Source: Geobacter sp. UBA698 (GTDB lineage Bacteria; Desulfobacterota; Desulfuromonadia; Geobacterales; Pseudopelobacteraceae). From it: a stretch of DNA of 62,736 nucleotides. Where the stretch lies: positions 1 through 62,736 of the forward strand of contig DBMM01000060.1 in assembly GCA_002298925.1 (NCBI GenBank). Direction: 5' to 3'. A program made the translations under genes and the position numbers. The notes beneath the pieces were generated by a model. The model saw nothing but the letters and a program-made list of their open reading frames with translations. It was not told the origin of the DNA and made no database searches. This document shows positions 34,775-41,938 of the stretch, piece after piece. Every line of letters starts with the position of its first letter. Position 1 is the first letter of the stretch.

Positions 34775-36202
34775 TCATGCTCCTTGATCCAGTACCTTGG
34801 CAATCAGCCGGGCTCTCAGATCATTCAGCTTTCCTGAAATTGATACTTTATAGCGATGGGGATTAATAAATCGCAGGCAGCCTCGAGGAAGTCTTGCCAG
34901 CTCTCGCTGGCAGCGCTCGGACATGACCTCCAGTGATTCCGCCGCAACAGTCCGACCGCCGCTCACCATTACCTCCTGGCGCAACTCATGCAAAACAACA
35001 TCCTTGGGTAACGTTGTGTGCTGAAGGGGATTACAGGGATCATAAACAGTTTCGCCCAGCCGCGGCTGATCCTGTTCCAGACAGATCACATCCTGGACAA
35101 AGCCGCCATCCGGAGCCACGGCCCGCAGAACACGCTTTTGGCCCGGCAGAGTGGCCTTGGCCATGTCACTGGTGACCTTCAGCCTCGGCAGACCATCCAC
35201 CGCCACCAGCTTGTAGACCCCGCCCAGTGCCCCTCCCCCTGCCCCGGCACAGGTTGACAGCTTGGTACCGACTCCGTAGATGTCAACCCGCCCACCTTCG
35301 TCCCGGATCGAATCGATCACAAATTCATCCAGTTCATTGGAGGCCACAATTTTTACCTGCGAAAAACCGGCTTCATCCAGCATGCGGCGGCTTTCGCGGG
35401 AAAGATAGGCCAGGTCGCCGGAATCCAGGCGGATGCCGCGCAGTTCGTGCCCTTTGGCCCTCAATTCACGGGCCACGACCACGGCATTGGGCAGACCGCT
35501 TTTGAGGGTATCGTAGGTATCGACCAGCAGGACCGTACTATCAGGAAAGGTATCGGCGTAGGCGCGAAATGCAGCCAGTTCATCCGAAAACGCCTGCACC
35601 CAGCTATGGGCATGGGTTCCGCGCACCGGCAAACCATAAACCATCCCGGCTTGCACGTTGCTCGTACTGCGCACCCCGCCCACATAGGCGGCCCTGGCAC
35701 AGGAGAGCCCACCATCCGGTCCCTGAGCCCGGCGCAGACCAAACTCGATCACCTCCGCCCCGTCGGCTGCATGGAGAATGCGGGCCGCCTTGGTGGCAGC
35801 CAGTGTCTGAAAATTGATTATATTCAGCAGCGCGGTTTCAACGAACTGGGCCTCGGCCAGTGCTCCCTCCACCGTCAACAGCGGTTCATTGGCAAATACG
35901 ACGGCCCCCTCCGGCGGCGCAGTGACGCTGCAGCGGAAACGAAACTCCCGCAGGAATTCGATGAACCGCTCACTGAAAAGTCCCAGACCGCGCAGATACG
36001 CCAACTCGTCGGATTGGAAGCAGAGCCCTTCCAGATACTCCAGGGCCGGCTCCAGCCCGGCAAAAACCGCATAACCGCCTTGAAAAGGATTGGTGCGGAA
36101 GAACAGGTCAAATACCGCATGCTTTTCGGCCATGTCCTGCTCCAGGTAGCCGGCCAGCATGGTCAATTCGTACAGGTCAGTCAAAAGCGGCGAATACCCC
36201 AT
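34775..36202 (-). CDS. pncB: Nicotinate phosphoribosyltransferase
   Basis: Start at 36202 (MGYSPLLTDLYELTM) behind GAGG. The 475-residue product shows LTDLYELTMLAGYL, FQTLAATKAARI, EFGLRRAQGPDGGL, GTHAHSWVQAF and RLDSGDLAYLS, all typical of this enzyme. It converts nicotinate with PRPP to nicotinate mononucleotide. With pncA it forms the two-step NAD salvage branch (Preiss-Handler entry). No promoter was recognised in the 237 bases upstream. Confidence 0.95.
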   Translation of the reverse strand: MGYSPLLTDLYELTMLAGYLEQDMAEKHAVFDLFFRTNPFQGGYAVFAGLEPALEYLEGLCFQSDELAYLRGLGLFSERFIEFLREFRFRCSVTAPPEGAVVFANEPLLTVEGALAEAQFVETALLNIINFQTLAATKAARILHAADGAEVIEFGLRRAQGPDGGLSCARAAYVGGVRSTSNVQAGMVYGLPVRGTHAHSWVQAFSDELAAFRAYADTFPDSTVLLVDTYDTLKSGLPNAVVVARELRAKGHELRGIRLDSGDLAYLSRESRRMLDEAGFSQVKIVASNELDEFVIDSIRDEGGRVDIYGVGTKLSTCAGAGGGALGGVYKLVAVDGLPRLKVTSDMAKATLPGQKRVLRAVAPDGGFVQDVICLEQDQPRLGETVYDPCNPLQHTTLPKDVVLHELRQEVMVSGGRTVAAESLEVMSERCQRELARLPRGCLRFINPHRYKVSISGKLNDLRARLIAKVLDQGA

Positions 36203-36439
36203 TTCAAGCCTCGGAAAACAACAGTCTGCGAAGTTCAATCATCAACGTCTAGTTATAATACCGCAGGGATCACACAACTCAACCGGCCGGCTGCATTTTG
36301 TCTACTATTGCACTGCCATGTTCAATAGTCAGAAAAAGACAAAGTGAGTCGAACACTGCGATCTGGAAAAAACCGGTCAAACTCAACAGTTAATACGGGA
36401 ATTATCAATTATCACTGTTCTAAAAAAAGATGAGATCAA

Positions 36440-36754
36440 TCAGTTCTTGCTCGCCAGTCCTTGGGCAATCAGAAGCAAACCGAGCATAAGAAGCAGGAGA
36501 CCTGGAAATGCAAGATAGAGATTTCTAAATACTAAACAGAGGGTTCCACTGGAGAAATACACAATCCCGAGGGCAATACAGGCTCTCTCCTTTTTTATGC
36601 CCGTCTTCGTGATGGCATACCGGTAGAATTGATATAAAACGACAAACGGAGGAAAAAGTATGAATAGCTGAACAAAGATCACTTTCGGCGCCTTCTGGTC
36701 TGGAGAGTATCTGTAGATTATATTTGAGAAGCTGTTTCCTGAAACCTCATACAC
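36440..36754 (-). CDS. Small membrane protein of unknown function, start uncertain
   Basis: A GTG at 36752-36754 gives 104 residues with three hydrophobic segments (about 25-45, 58-77, 80-98). No ribosome site precedes it. The frame is open for a further 9 codons upstream (EWKYIDAGT before VYEVSG) to a TGA and reads like protein there, so the gene may have lost its 5' end. Base composition is more AT-rich than the neighbours. Function not recognised. Confidence 0.5.
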   Translation of the reverse strand: MYEVSGNSFSNIIYRYSPDQKAPKVIFVQLFILFPPFVVLYQFYRYAITKTGIKKERACIALGIVYFSSGTLCLVFRNLYLAFPGLLLLMLGLLLIAQGLASKN

Positions 36755-37177
36755 AGTTCCAGCATCAATGTATTTCCACTCTCAAATATTTGAAAATCGT
36801 GTACTTTTTGAATAAATGATACACCGCTTTGATGCGTAGTCAAGTGAGGCAGGATGTATCAAGTGGCCGGATATGGCAAGATAAAGCCAGTAGGAGGAGC
36901 CTTATTTGAGTCCAGAAGGGACGCATACCGCGATAGCTGGAATTGTGGTGCATGAATCCGTGAAACAGTTTGACAACACGGGTCTTATGAGTTGCCAACC
37001 GGCCTATCCCGCCCCTCATGAGGCAGCCCATACCCTAAATCAGGCAACAGATATTCACTAAAACTCAACAGACATTGTAACATCCCGTTAATCCACAACA
37101 TTACAATCATCGCAGGTTTGGCATTGTTTATGCTATTAGATAACATAAGCAGTCAATTCCAATAAGAGGTAAAGAAA
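36755..37177. other. Intergenic stretch, no confident gene
   Basis: 423 bases. A leftward 63-codon frame at 36840-37031 (with HHNSSYRGMRPFWTQIRLLL) could be a decayed C-terminal piece of a transposase or other gene, but it has no ribosome site and no clear family match. No terminator was recognised. Confidence 0.3.
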
Positions 37178-37420
37178 ATGAAAAAAGTTCTCTCCACCAT
37201 CGTAGCCGCCATTGTTGCCCTGTCTTTCTCAGCTGTTGTTTTCGCTGCTGACGCTACTGCTCCTGCTGTTGACGCTGCTGCTCCTGCTGCAGTAGAGAAA
37301 AAAGAAGCAAAGCCTGCCAAGAAGCACAAAAAAGCAAAGAAAGCAAAGAAAGCTGCTGTTAAGAAAGAAGAAGCTCCTGCTGCTGCTCCTGCTGCTCCGG
37401 CTGCTCCGGCTGCGAAGTAA
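37178..37420 (+). CDS. Exported Ala/Lys/Pro-rich small protein
   Basis: The ATG at 37178 follows AAGAGG. The 80-residue product has a clear signal peptide (MKKVLSTIVAAIVALSFSA, cleavage after VVFA near residue 23). The mature part is of low complexity: an acidic Ala/Pro stretch, a basic centre of Lys-Ala repeats (KKHKKAKKAKKAAVKK) and an Ala-Pro tail. Such histone-H1-like exported peptides occur in Geobacter relatives with unknown roles; the basic centre could bind polyanions. It has its own strong terminator, so it is expressed alone. Confidence 0.75.
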   Translation: MKKVLSTIVAAIVALSFSAVVFAADATAPAVDAAAPAAVEKKEAKPAKKHKKAKKAKKAAVKKEEAPAAAPAAPAAPAAK

Positions 37421-37434
37421 TTCTTTTCAGATAG

Positions 37435-37475
37435 CCACAAAAAAGCCGTGTCAATTGACACGGCTTTTTTTGTGG
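37435..37475. terminator. Strong bidirectional terminator after the Ala/Lys-rich gene
   Basis: GCCGTGTCAATTGACACGGC is a perfect palindrome flanked by six A and seven T, then CCACA and TGTGG. It lies 15 bases after the stop codon. Confidence 0.9.
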
Positions 37476-37884
37476 CCGTACCACTATTCCATGAATTCAA
37501 AAAAATACCTCCCCGTGACTTCCTCCCTTCGCGGCAAAACATTAAAAACCTCTTTCCACAAGACTGTCAAATTTCTCAATTTCATATCCGCCAATCCACC
37601 TAATAGCTTGTCATTGTGTATATTTTCTGTCGGCAATCTCCAGCATACCCTTCCCGATCCGACCAATGCGAAGCCCCATCCATGAATAACGGCTAACACT
37701 CACTGATTACAGGTATTTACATCTCTTGGAAATACGTTTATTGTCTGTCTCATTGTCACTCAACACACTCACCTCCCCGTTAATGGGGCCACATGATGCC
37801 TGAACTGTTTGCCGCCATTTCCAGGTAGGCAAATCCACCGAAGCAAGATCGGATTTCCGCAAACAGGCAGAGGAGACATTTGAA
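37476..37884. other. Intergenic stretch before the hybrid kinase
   Basis: About 409 bases with no gene that I accept. A CCCCGTTAATGGGG palindrome lies near 37776-37789. No convincing promoter was found. Confidence 0.4.
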
Positions 37885-39927
37885 TTGAGCAACGTACAGT
37901 ACCGTGTCCTCGCAGAAACCATCCCCGGAATAACCTGGGAATACAACATACCGGACGACCGCTGGACATATGTCTCACCCCAGGCCAAAAACATTCTGGG
38001 ATATGCTCCGGAGGAATGGAGTGATCTGGAATGGTGGCTGGCACGGATGCATGCCGAAGATCGCGAATGGGCGCCAGCCTACTGCCACCAGCTGACGGCA
38101 CGTGGCGAAGACCATTCCTTTGAATACCGCTTCACAACCAAAGATGGCAGGACAGTCTGGCTGAGCGACAATGTCAGCGTTGAGATGCGGGACAACCAGC
38201 CCGTCATGATGCGCGGCATCATGCTGGACATAACGGCAAGCAAACGCACTGAATTACGCGAGCGCTCACGACTAACCATCCTGGAAAAGATTGCTACGAA
38301 TATTAAACTCGAAGAGCAGCTTGAATGCCTGGTGCATTTCATTGAACAGGAATGCCCGGGCGCCCTCTGCTCCGTGCTTCTAGCAAACGAATCAGGCACC
38401 CATCTGCTGCATGGAGTTGCCCCCAGCCTGCCTGATTTTTACAATCAAGCGATAAACGGCCTGAAAATCGGACAGGGCATGGGGTCATGTGGTACCGCTG
38501 CCTTCCTGCATAAGCGGGTGGTGGTCGAAGATATTGAGGGGCATCCTTACTGGAAGGGGTTCAAGGCTGCTCAAGAGGCTGAATTGCGGGCCTGCTGGTC
38601 GGAACCGATACTGTCTCCGAAAGGAGAACTGCTGGGAACATTCGCCACCTACCACCGCACCCCGTGTTCTCCAAACAGGGAAGAGATTGTAATCATAGAA
38701 TCAACCGCCCACCTGGCAAGTATTGCCATAGGGCGCGCACGAGACGACGAGAAACGCCACAATCTGGAAGAGCAGCTGCGGCACATGCAGAAGATCGATG
38801 CGATCGGGCAGCTGACCGGCGGCATCGCCCATGATTTCAACAACATGATTACGCCAATCTTCGTTTATGCGGAAATGATCAAGCGCACTCTGGCAGAGGA
38901 CGATCCGAATCTCAAGAAGCTGAACTGCCTGATTTCCTCCGCCCACAAGGCCAAGGAGCTCACCCAGAAACTGCTCTCTTTCAGCCGCAAACAGAAACTC
39001 GAGAAAAATGTGCTTGACCTGAATGAGGTGGTAGCTTCGCTTCAGGAACTTCTGCGCCGGACAATCCGGGATAATATCGTTATAGAGGCTCGTTTGACGG
39101 CCGAAACCGCGCATGTTTTTGCCGATCGCGGCCAGCTTGAGCAGGTGCTGGTCAACCTGGCGGTCAACGCACAGGACGCCATTGCAGTCAACGGCAGGAT
39201 TTCCCTGCAGACCGGGCATGTGATGCTCGATGACGAATATGTAAAGATGCATCCCGGCATGAAGTCCGGCGCCCATATTTTGCTGAGTTTTTCAGATAAT
39301 GGCTGCGGAATGAGCGACGAAGTGCTGAGCCACCTGTTTGAACCGTTCTATACGACAAAAACTGTCGGTCACGGCACGGGACTGGGGCTGGCAACAGCCT
39401 ATGGCATCATCAAGCAGCATGACGGCTACCTCCAGGTGAAGAGCCGGGTTGGTGAGGGCACCACCTTCACGATATATCTGCCCGAGCATCGCGACGACAG
39501 CAAACCGCTGTCCGCACCCCACACGGAAACGCCACAGATATCTGAGAAGATGAATAACAAAACGATACTGATTGTTGACGACAATACCATGCTGCTGGAA
39601 ATGGCCGTTGAGCTGCTTGAATCGGATGGCTACAACGTACTTTGCGCCGACAGTCCACTCAAGGCCCGCACAATTGCGCATTCCCAGGGAGCTTCGCTCG
39701 ATCTGCTGGTAACAGACGTTGTCATGCCGGAATCAAGCGGACCGGAACTGTACCGGCAATTGGCAGCCAAATCACCCAAACTGCCGGTTCTTTATATTTC
39801 CGGATACACCTTCGATGTGAAACTTCAAAATGACTCGCAGAACGGGAAAGTCAAATTTCTGCCAAAACCGTTTACTTCCCAACAGTTCTTAAACAGCGTT
39901 CAGCAGGCGCTGAAACATACCATTTAA
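37885..39927 (+). CDS. Hybrid sensor histidine kinase (PAS-GAF-HisKA-HATPase-receiver)
   Basis: Starts with TTG at 37885, 9 bases after GAGGAG; no ATG or GTG exists upstream in the frame. The 680-residue soluble protein has PAS (about 1-120; WTYVSPQAKNILGYAPEEW), GAF (about 135-285; MGSCGTAAFLHKRVVVEDI), the H-box IGQLTGGIAHDFNNMITPI, ATPase motifs (DNGCGM, GHGTGLGLATAYGI) and a C-terminal receiver (about 555-680; ILIVDDN, LLVTDVVMPESSGPEL). It has no membrane segment, so it senses an internal signal. The sigma-54 activator that starts 34 bases later is its likely partner. Confidence 0.92.
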   Translation: MSNVQYRVLAETIPGITWEYNIPDDRWTYVSPQAKNILGYAPEEWSDLEWWLARMHAEDREWAPAYCHQLTARGEDHSFEYRFTTKDGRTVWLSDNVSVEMRDNQPVMMRGIMLDITASKRTELRERSRLTILEKIATNIKLEEQLECLVHFIEQECPGALCSVLLANESGTHLLHGVAPSLPDFYNQAINGLKIGQGMGSCGTAAFLHKRVVVEDIEGHPYWKGFKAAQEAELRACWSEPILSPKGELLGTFATYHRTPCSPNREEIVIIESTAHLASIAIGRARDDEKRHNLEEQLRHMQKIDAIGQLTGGIAHDFNNMITPIFVYAEMIKRTLAEDDPNLKKLNCLISSAHKAKELTQKLLSFSRKQKLEKNVLDLNEVVASLQELLRRTIRDNIVIEARLTAETAHVFADRGQLEQVLVNLAVNAQDAIAVNGRISLQTGHVMLDDEYVKMHPGMKSGAHILLSFSDNGCGMSDEVLSHLFEPFYTTKTVGHGTGLGLATAYGIIKQHDGYLQVKSRVGEGTTFTIYLPEHRDDSKPLSAPHTETPQISEKMNNKTILIVDDNTMLLEMAVELLESDGYNVLCADSPLKARTIAHSQGASLDLLVTDVVMPESSGPELYRQLAAKSPKLPVLYISGYTFDVKLQNDSQNGKVKFLPKPFTSQQFLNSVQQALKHTI

Positions 39928-39961
39928 CCAGACCCTTGAAATAATCAGTGCAGAGGACGGT

Positions 39962-41374
39962 ATTTCGATCGCAACCATACTCATAGTCGACGACGACGAA
40001 GCCATTCTGAAGAGTTTTTCGTTATTCTTTGAAGAATGCGGATACCGTGTAATCGAGGCGAGCAACGGACGGCAAGGAATCGAGAGTTTTCAGCGCCACA
40101 AGCCCGATCTCGTCTTTACCGATCTGCGGATGCCGCAGATGGATGGCCTGGAGTTCTTGGGACGGATCAAGGAATTGAGCCCCGAAACGCCGGTGGTGGT
40201 CATCTCCGGGATCGGCGTTGTGGCAGACGCCATCAAGGCCGTAAAACTGGGCGCCTGGGACTTCATAACCAAGCCGGTTGTCAGTCTGAATGAGCTGGAG
40301 ATTGTAGCCAAAAGGGCGCTCGAAACGGTTGAATTGCGCCATGAAGTATCTGCTCTTCGCCAGCAGGTGCTTGACGGGCGACTGCAGAATAATGAGGCCT
40401 TTGCCGCCATCGTCACGCAGGACGAGAACATGCGGCGCATATTCGGCTACATCGAAGCGATCGCTCCCACCAGCCAGGCGGTGCTGATCACCGGAGCGAC
40501 CGGAACCGGCAAGGAGCTGGTGGCCCGGTCAGTCCACAAGGCCAGCAAGCGCAGCGGCAATTTCGTGGCCGTCAACCTGGGGGGACTGGACGACCAGGTT
40601 TTTTCGGACACCCTCTTTGGCCACGTCAAGGGCGCCTTCACCGGAGCCGACCGCCCCCGGGAGGGGATCATCGCCCAGGCAGAGCGCGGCACACTCTTTC
40701 TGGACGAAATTGGCGAACTGGCCGAATCGTCGCAGATCAAGCTGCTGCGCCTGCTGCAGGAACAGGAGTATTTCCCGCTGGGTGCTGATCGGCCCAAAAA
40801 AACCACCGCCCGCATAGTTGCCGCCACCAACCGCGACCTGCGAGCCATGGTCGCTGCCGGCCGCTTCCGCCAGGATCTATTCTACCGCCTCTGTACCCAT
40901 CAGATCAACGTCCCGCCGCTCTCATCCCGCCGGGGGGACATTGCCCTGCTCCTCAAGCTGTTTGTCAGCGAGGCAGCCGCCGCGTTGAACAAGGAAGTCC
41001 CCGGAATTTCCAAGGAACTGCCCTGTTACCTGGCCTCATACCATTTCCCCGGCAACGTTCGCGAACTCAAATCCATGGTCTGCGATGCGGTCGCACGCCA
41101 CAGCCGTGGCATACTCTCCAAGGAGTATTTCATCGAGGCCATGGGCGGCGGTATTCCGCAGAACTGCACGCGCCCATCGGCCCGGGTCATAGAGCAGATC
41201 GGTGATTCAGGCGATCACTTTCCCACCCTCAAGGAAGCCGAAGAAGCCCTGATTCGGCAGGCCCTCCAGCGCGCCAATGGCAACCAGGGGGTCGCTGCCC
41301 GCTATCTCGGAATCACCCGCCAGGGGCTCAACAAGATTCTGAACAGAAAAAAAGAACTGCAGCAACCAGAGTAG
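39962..41374 (+). CDS. Sigma-54-dependent response regulator (receiver-AAA-Fis), likely activator of the che operon
   Basis: The frame has a complete receiver domain upstream of its first ATG (40130), so translation must start earlier. ATT at 39962, 5 bases after GAGG, is the best candidate; ATC 39968 is another. From there 470 residues: receiver (LIVDDDEAILKSF, VFTDLRMPQMDG), AAA+ ATPase with Walker A GATGTGKE, the sigma-54 contact motif GAFTGA, LFLDEIGELAESSQIKLLRLLQ, and a Fis-type helix-turn-helix (ANGNQGVAARYLGITRQGLNK). It sits just before a sigma-54 promoter with two upstream dyads, which it most likely controls (inference). Confidence 0.88.
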   Translation: MSIATILIVDDDEAILKSFSLFFEECGYRVIEASNGRQGIESFQRHKPDLVFTDLRMPQMDGLEFLGRIKELSPETPVVVISGIGVVADAIKAVKLGAWDFITKPVVSLNELEIVAKRALETVELRHEVSALRQQVLDGRLQNNEAFAAIVTQDENMRRIFGYIEAIAPTSQAVLITGATGTGKELVARSVHKASKRSGNFVAVNLGGLDDQVFSDTLFGHVKGAFTGADRPREGIIAQAERGTLFLDEIGELAESSQIKLLRLLQEQEYFPLGADRPKKTTARIVAATNRDLRAMVAAGRFRQDLFYRLCTHQINVPPLSSRRGDIALLLKLFVSEAAAALNKEVPGISKELPCYLASYHFPGNVRELKSMVCDAVARHSRGILSKEYFIEAMGGGIPQNCTRPSARVIEQIGDSGDHFPTLKEAEEALIRQALQRANGNQGVAARYLGITRQGLNKILNRKKELQQPE

Positions 41375-41383
41375 CCCCCCTGT

Positions 41384-41410
41384 CAACGTTGTTGCTCAGC
41401 AACAGCGTTG
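41384..41410. promoter_or_regulatory. Upstream activator dyad 1 for the che sigma-54 promoter
   Basis: CAACGTTGTTGC, three bases, GCAACAGCGTTG: a 12+3+12 palindrome with one mismatch, centred about 148 bases before the -24 element and 10 bases after the activator's stop codon. No T-run follows, so it is more likely a protein site than a terminator. Confidence 0.65.
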
Positions 41411-41464
41411 CGCACCATAACCTCCTGAAAAGCAGGCCAATTACTCCCACCCTCCCTATCACCG

Positions 41465-41475
41465 CAACACTGTTG
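41465..41475. promoter_or_regulatory. Upstream activator dyad 2
   Basis: CAACACTGTTG repeats the CAACA/TGTTG half-sites of dyad 1 in a shorter form, centred 75 bases before the -24 element. A weaker AACTGTT follows at 41510-41516. Confidence 0.45.
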
Positions 41476-41544
41476 ACACCCCCACCCCGCCATCTCCACA
41501 AGAGTAACCAACTGTTATCAAAAGACTTTCAGGCCAAGCCGCGC

Positions 41545-41561
41545 TTGGCACCTTCTGTGCT
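41545..41561 (+). promoter_or_regulatory. Sigma-54 (-24/-12) promoter of the chemotaxis operon
   Basis: TTGGCACCTTCTGTGCT matches the TTGGCAC-N5-TTGCW consensus with one mismatch and correct GG/GC spacing. It lies 42 bases before the STAS gene. Confidence 0.8.
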
Positions 41562-41602
41562 GATGCAATAACAAGTCATACGCATTAATCAGGAGGTATT
41601 CC

Positions 41603-41938
41603 ATGAATGGTAAGGCCCAGAACGTCATCAGGATCTGCCTTGAGGGTGACTGGACGATGAGTGGCGTTGCGCAGCAGTTTCCAGTCATCAAACAGTGGTT
41701 CAACCAACTCACAGCTCCAGCGGAAGAACCGGTCGCTCCCGAATTGGATCTGAGCGGTATAACCGAGCTGGATGCCTGCGGCTGCCAGTTGATGCTGTCA
41801 TTTGTCCGCAATCTGCAACAGCTCGGGATCGTCCCGCTCTGCGCCGGGATATCGGAATCCTTCAACGCCAAGATCCGTTTCCTGGGGTTTGATCGCGAAC
41901 TCGGCTTCCTGTTCGGCGACTCCCAAGAATGTCCATGA
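41603..41938 (+). CDS. STAS-domain protein, first gene of the chemotaxis operon
   Basis: The ATG at 41603 follows CAGGAGG. The 111-residue STAS domain has its switch loop as ELDACGCQLML: the residue equivalent to the phospho-Ser of SpoIIAA is Ala, with Cys next to it, so phospho-control by that route seems lost. STAS proteins at the head of che operons are common in this lineage; their role is unclear, perhaps scaffolding of the CheA-receptor complex. The last codons overlap the cheA start by 10 bases. Confidence 0.87.
   Translation: MNGKAQNVIRICLEGDWTMSGVAQQFPVIKQWFNQLTAPAEEPVAPELDLSGITELDACGCQLMLSFVRNLQQLGIVPLCAGISESFNAKIRFLGFDRELGFLFGDSQECP

Noticed and set aside
36840..37031. Leftward 63-codon frame resembling a transposase tail
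   Set aside because: No ribosome site, no inverted repeats around it and no firm motif; noted as a possible remnant only.
37484..37699. Leftward 71-codon frame with protein-like composition
   Set aside because: It starts at a GTG without a ribosome site and no family was recognised; kept only as a remote possibility.
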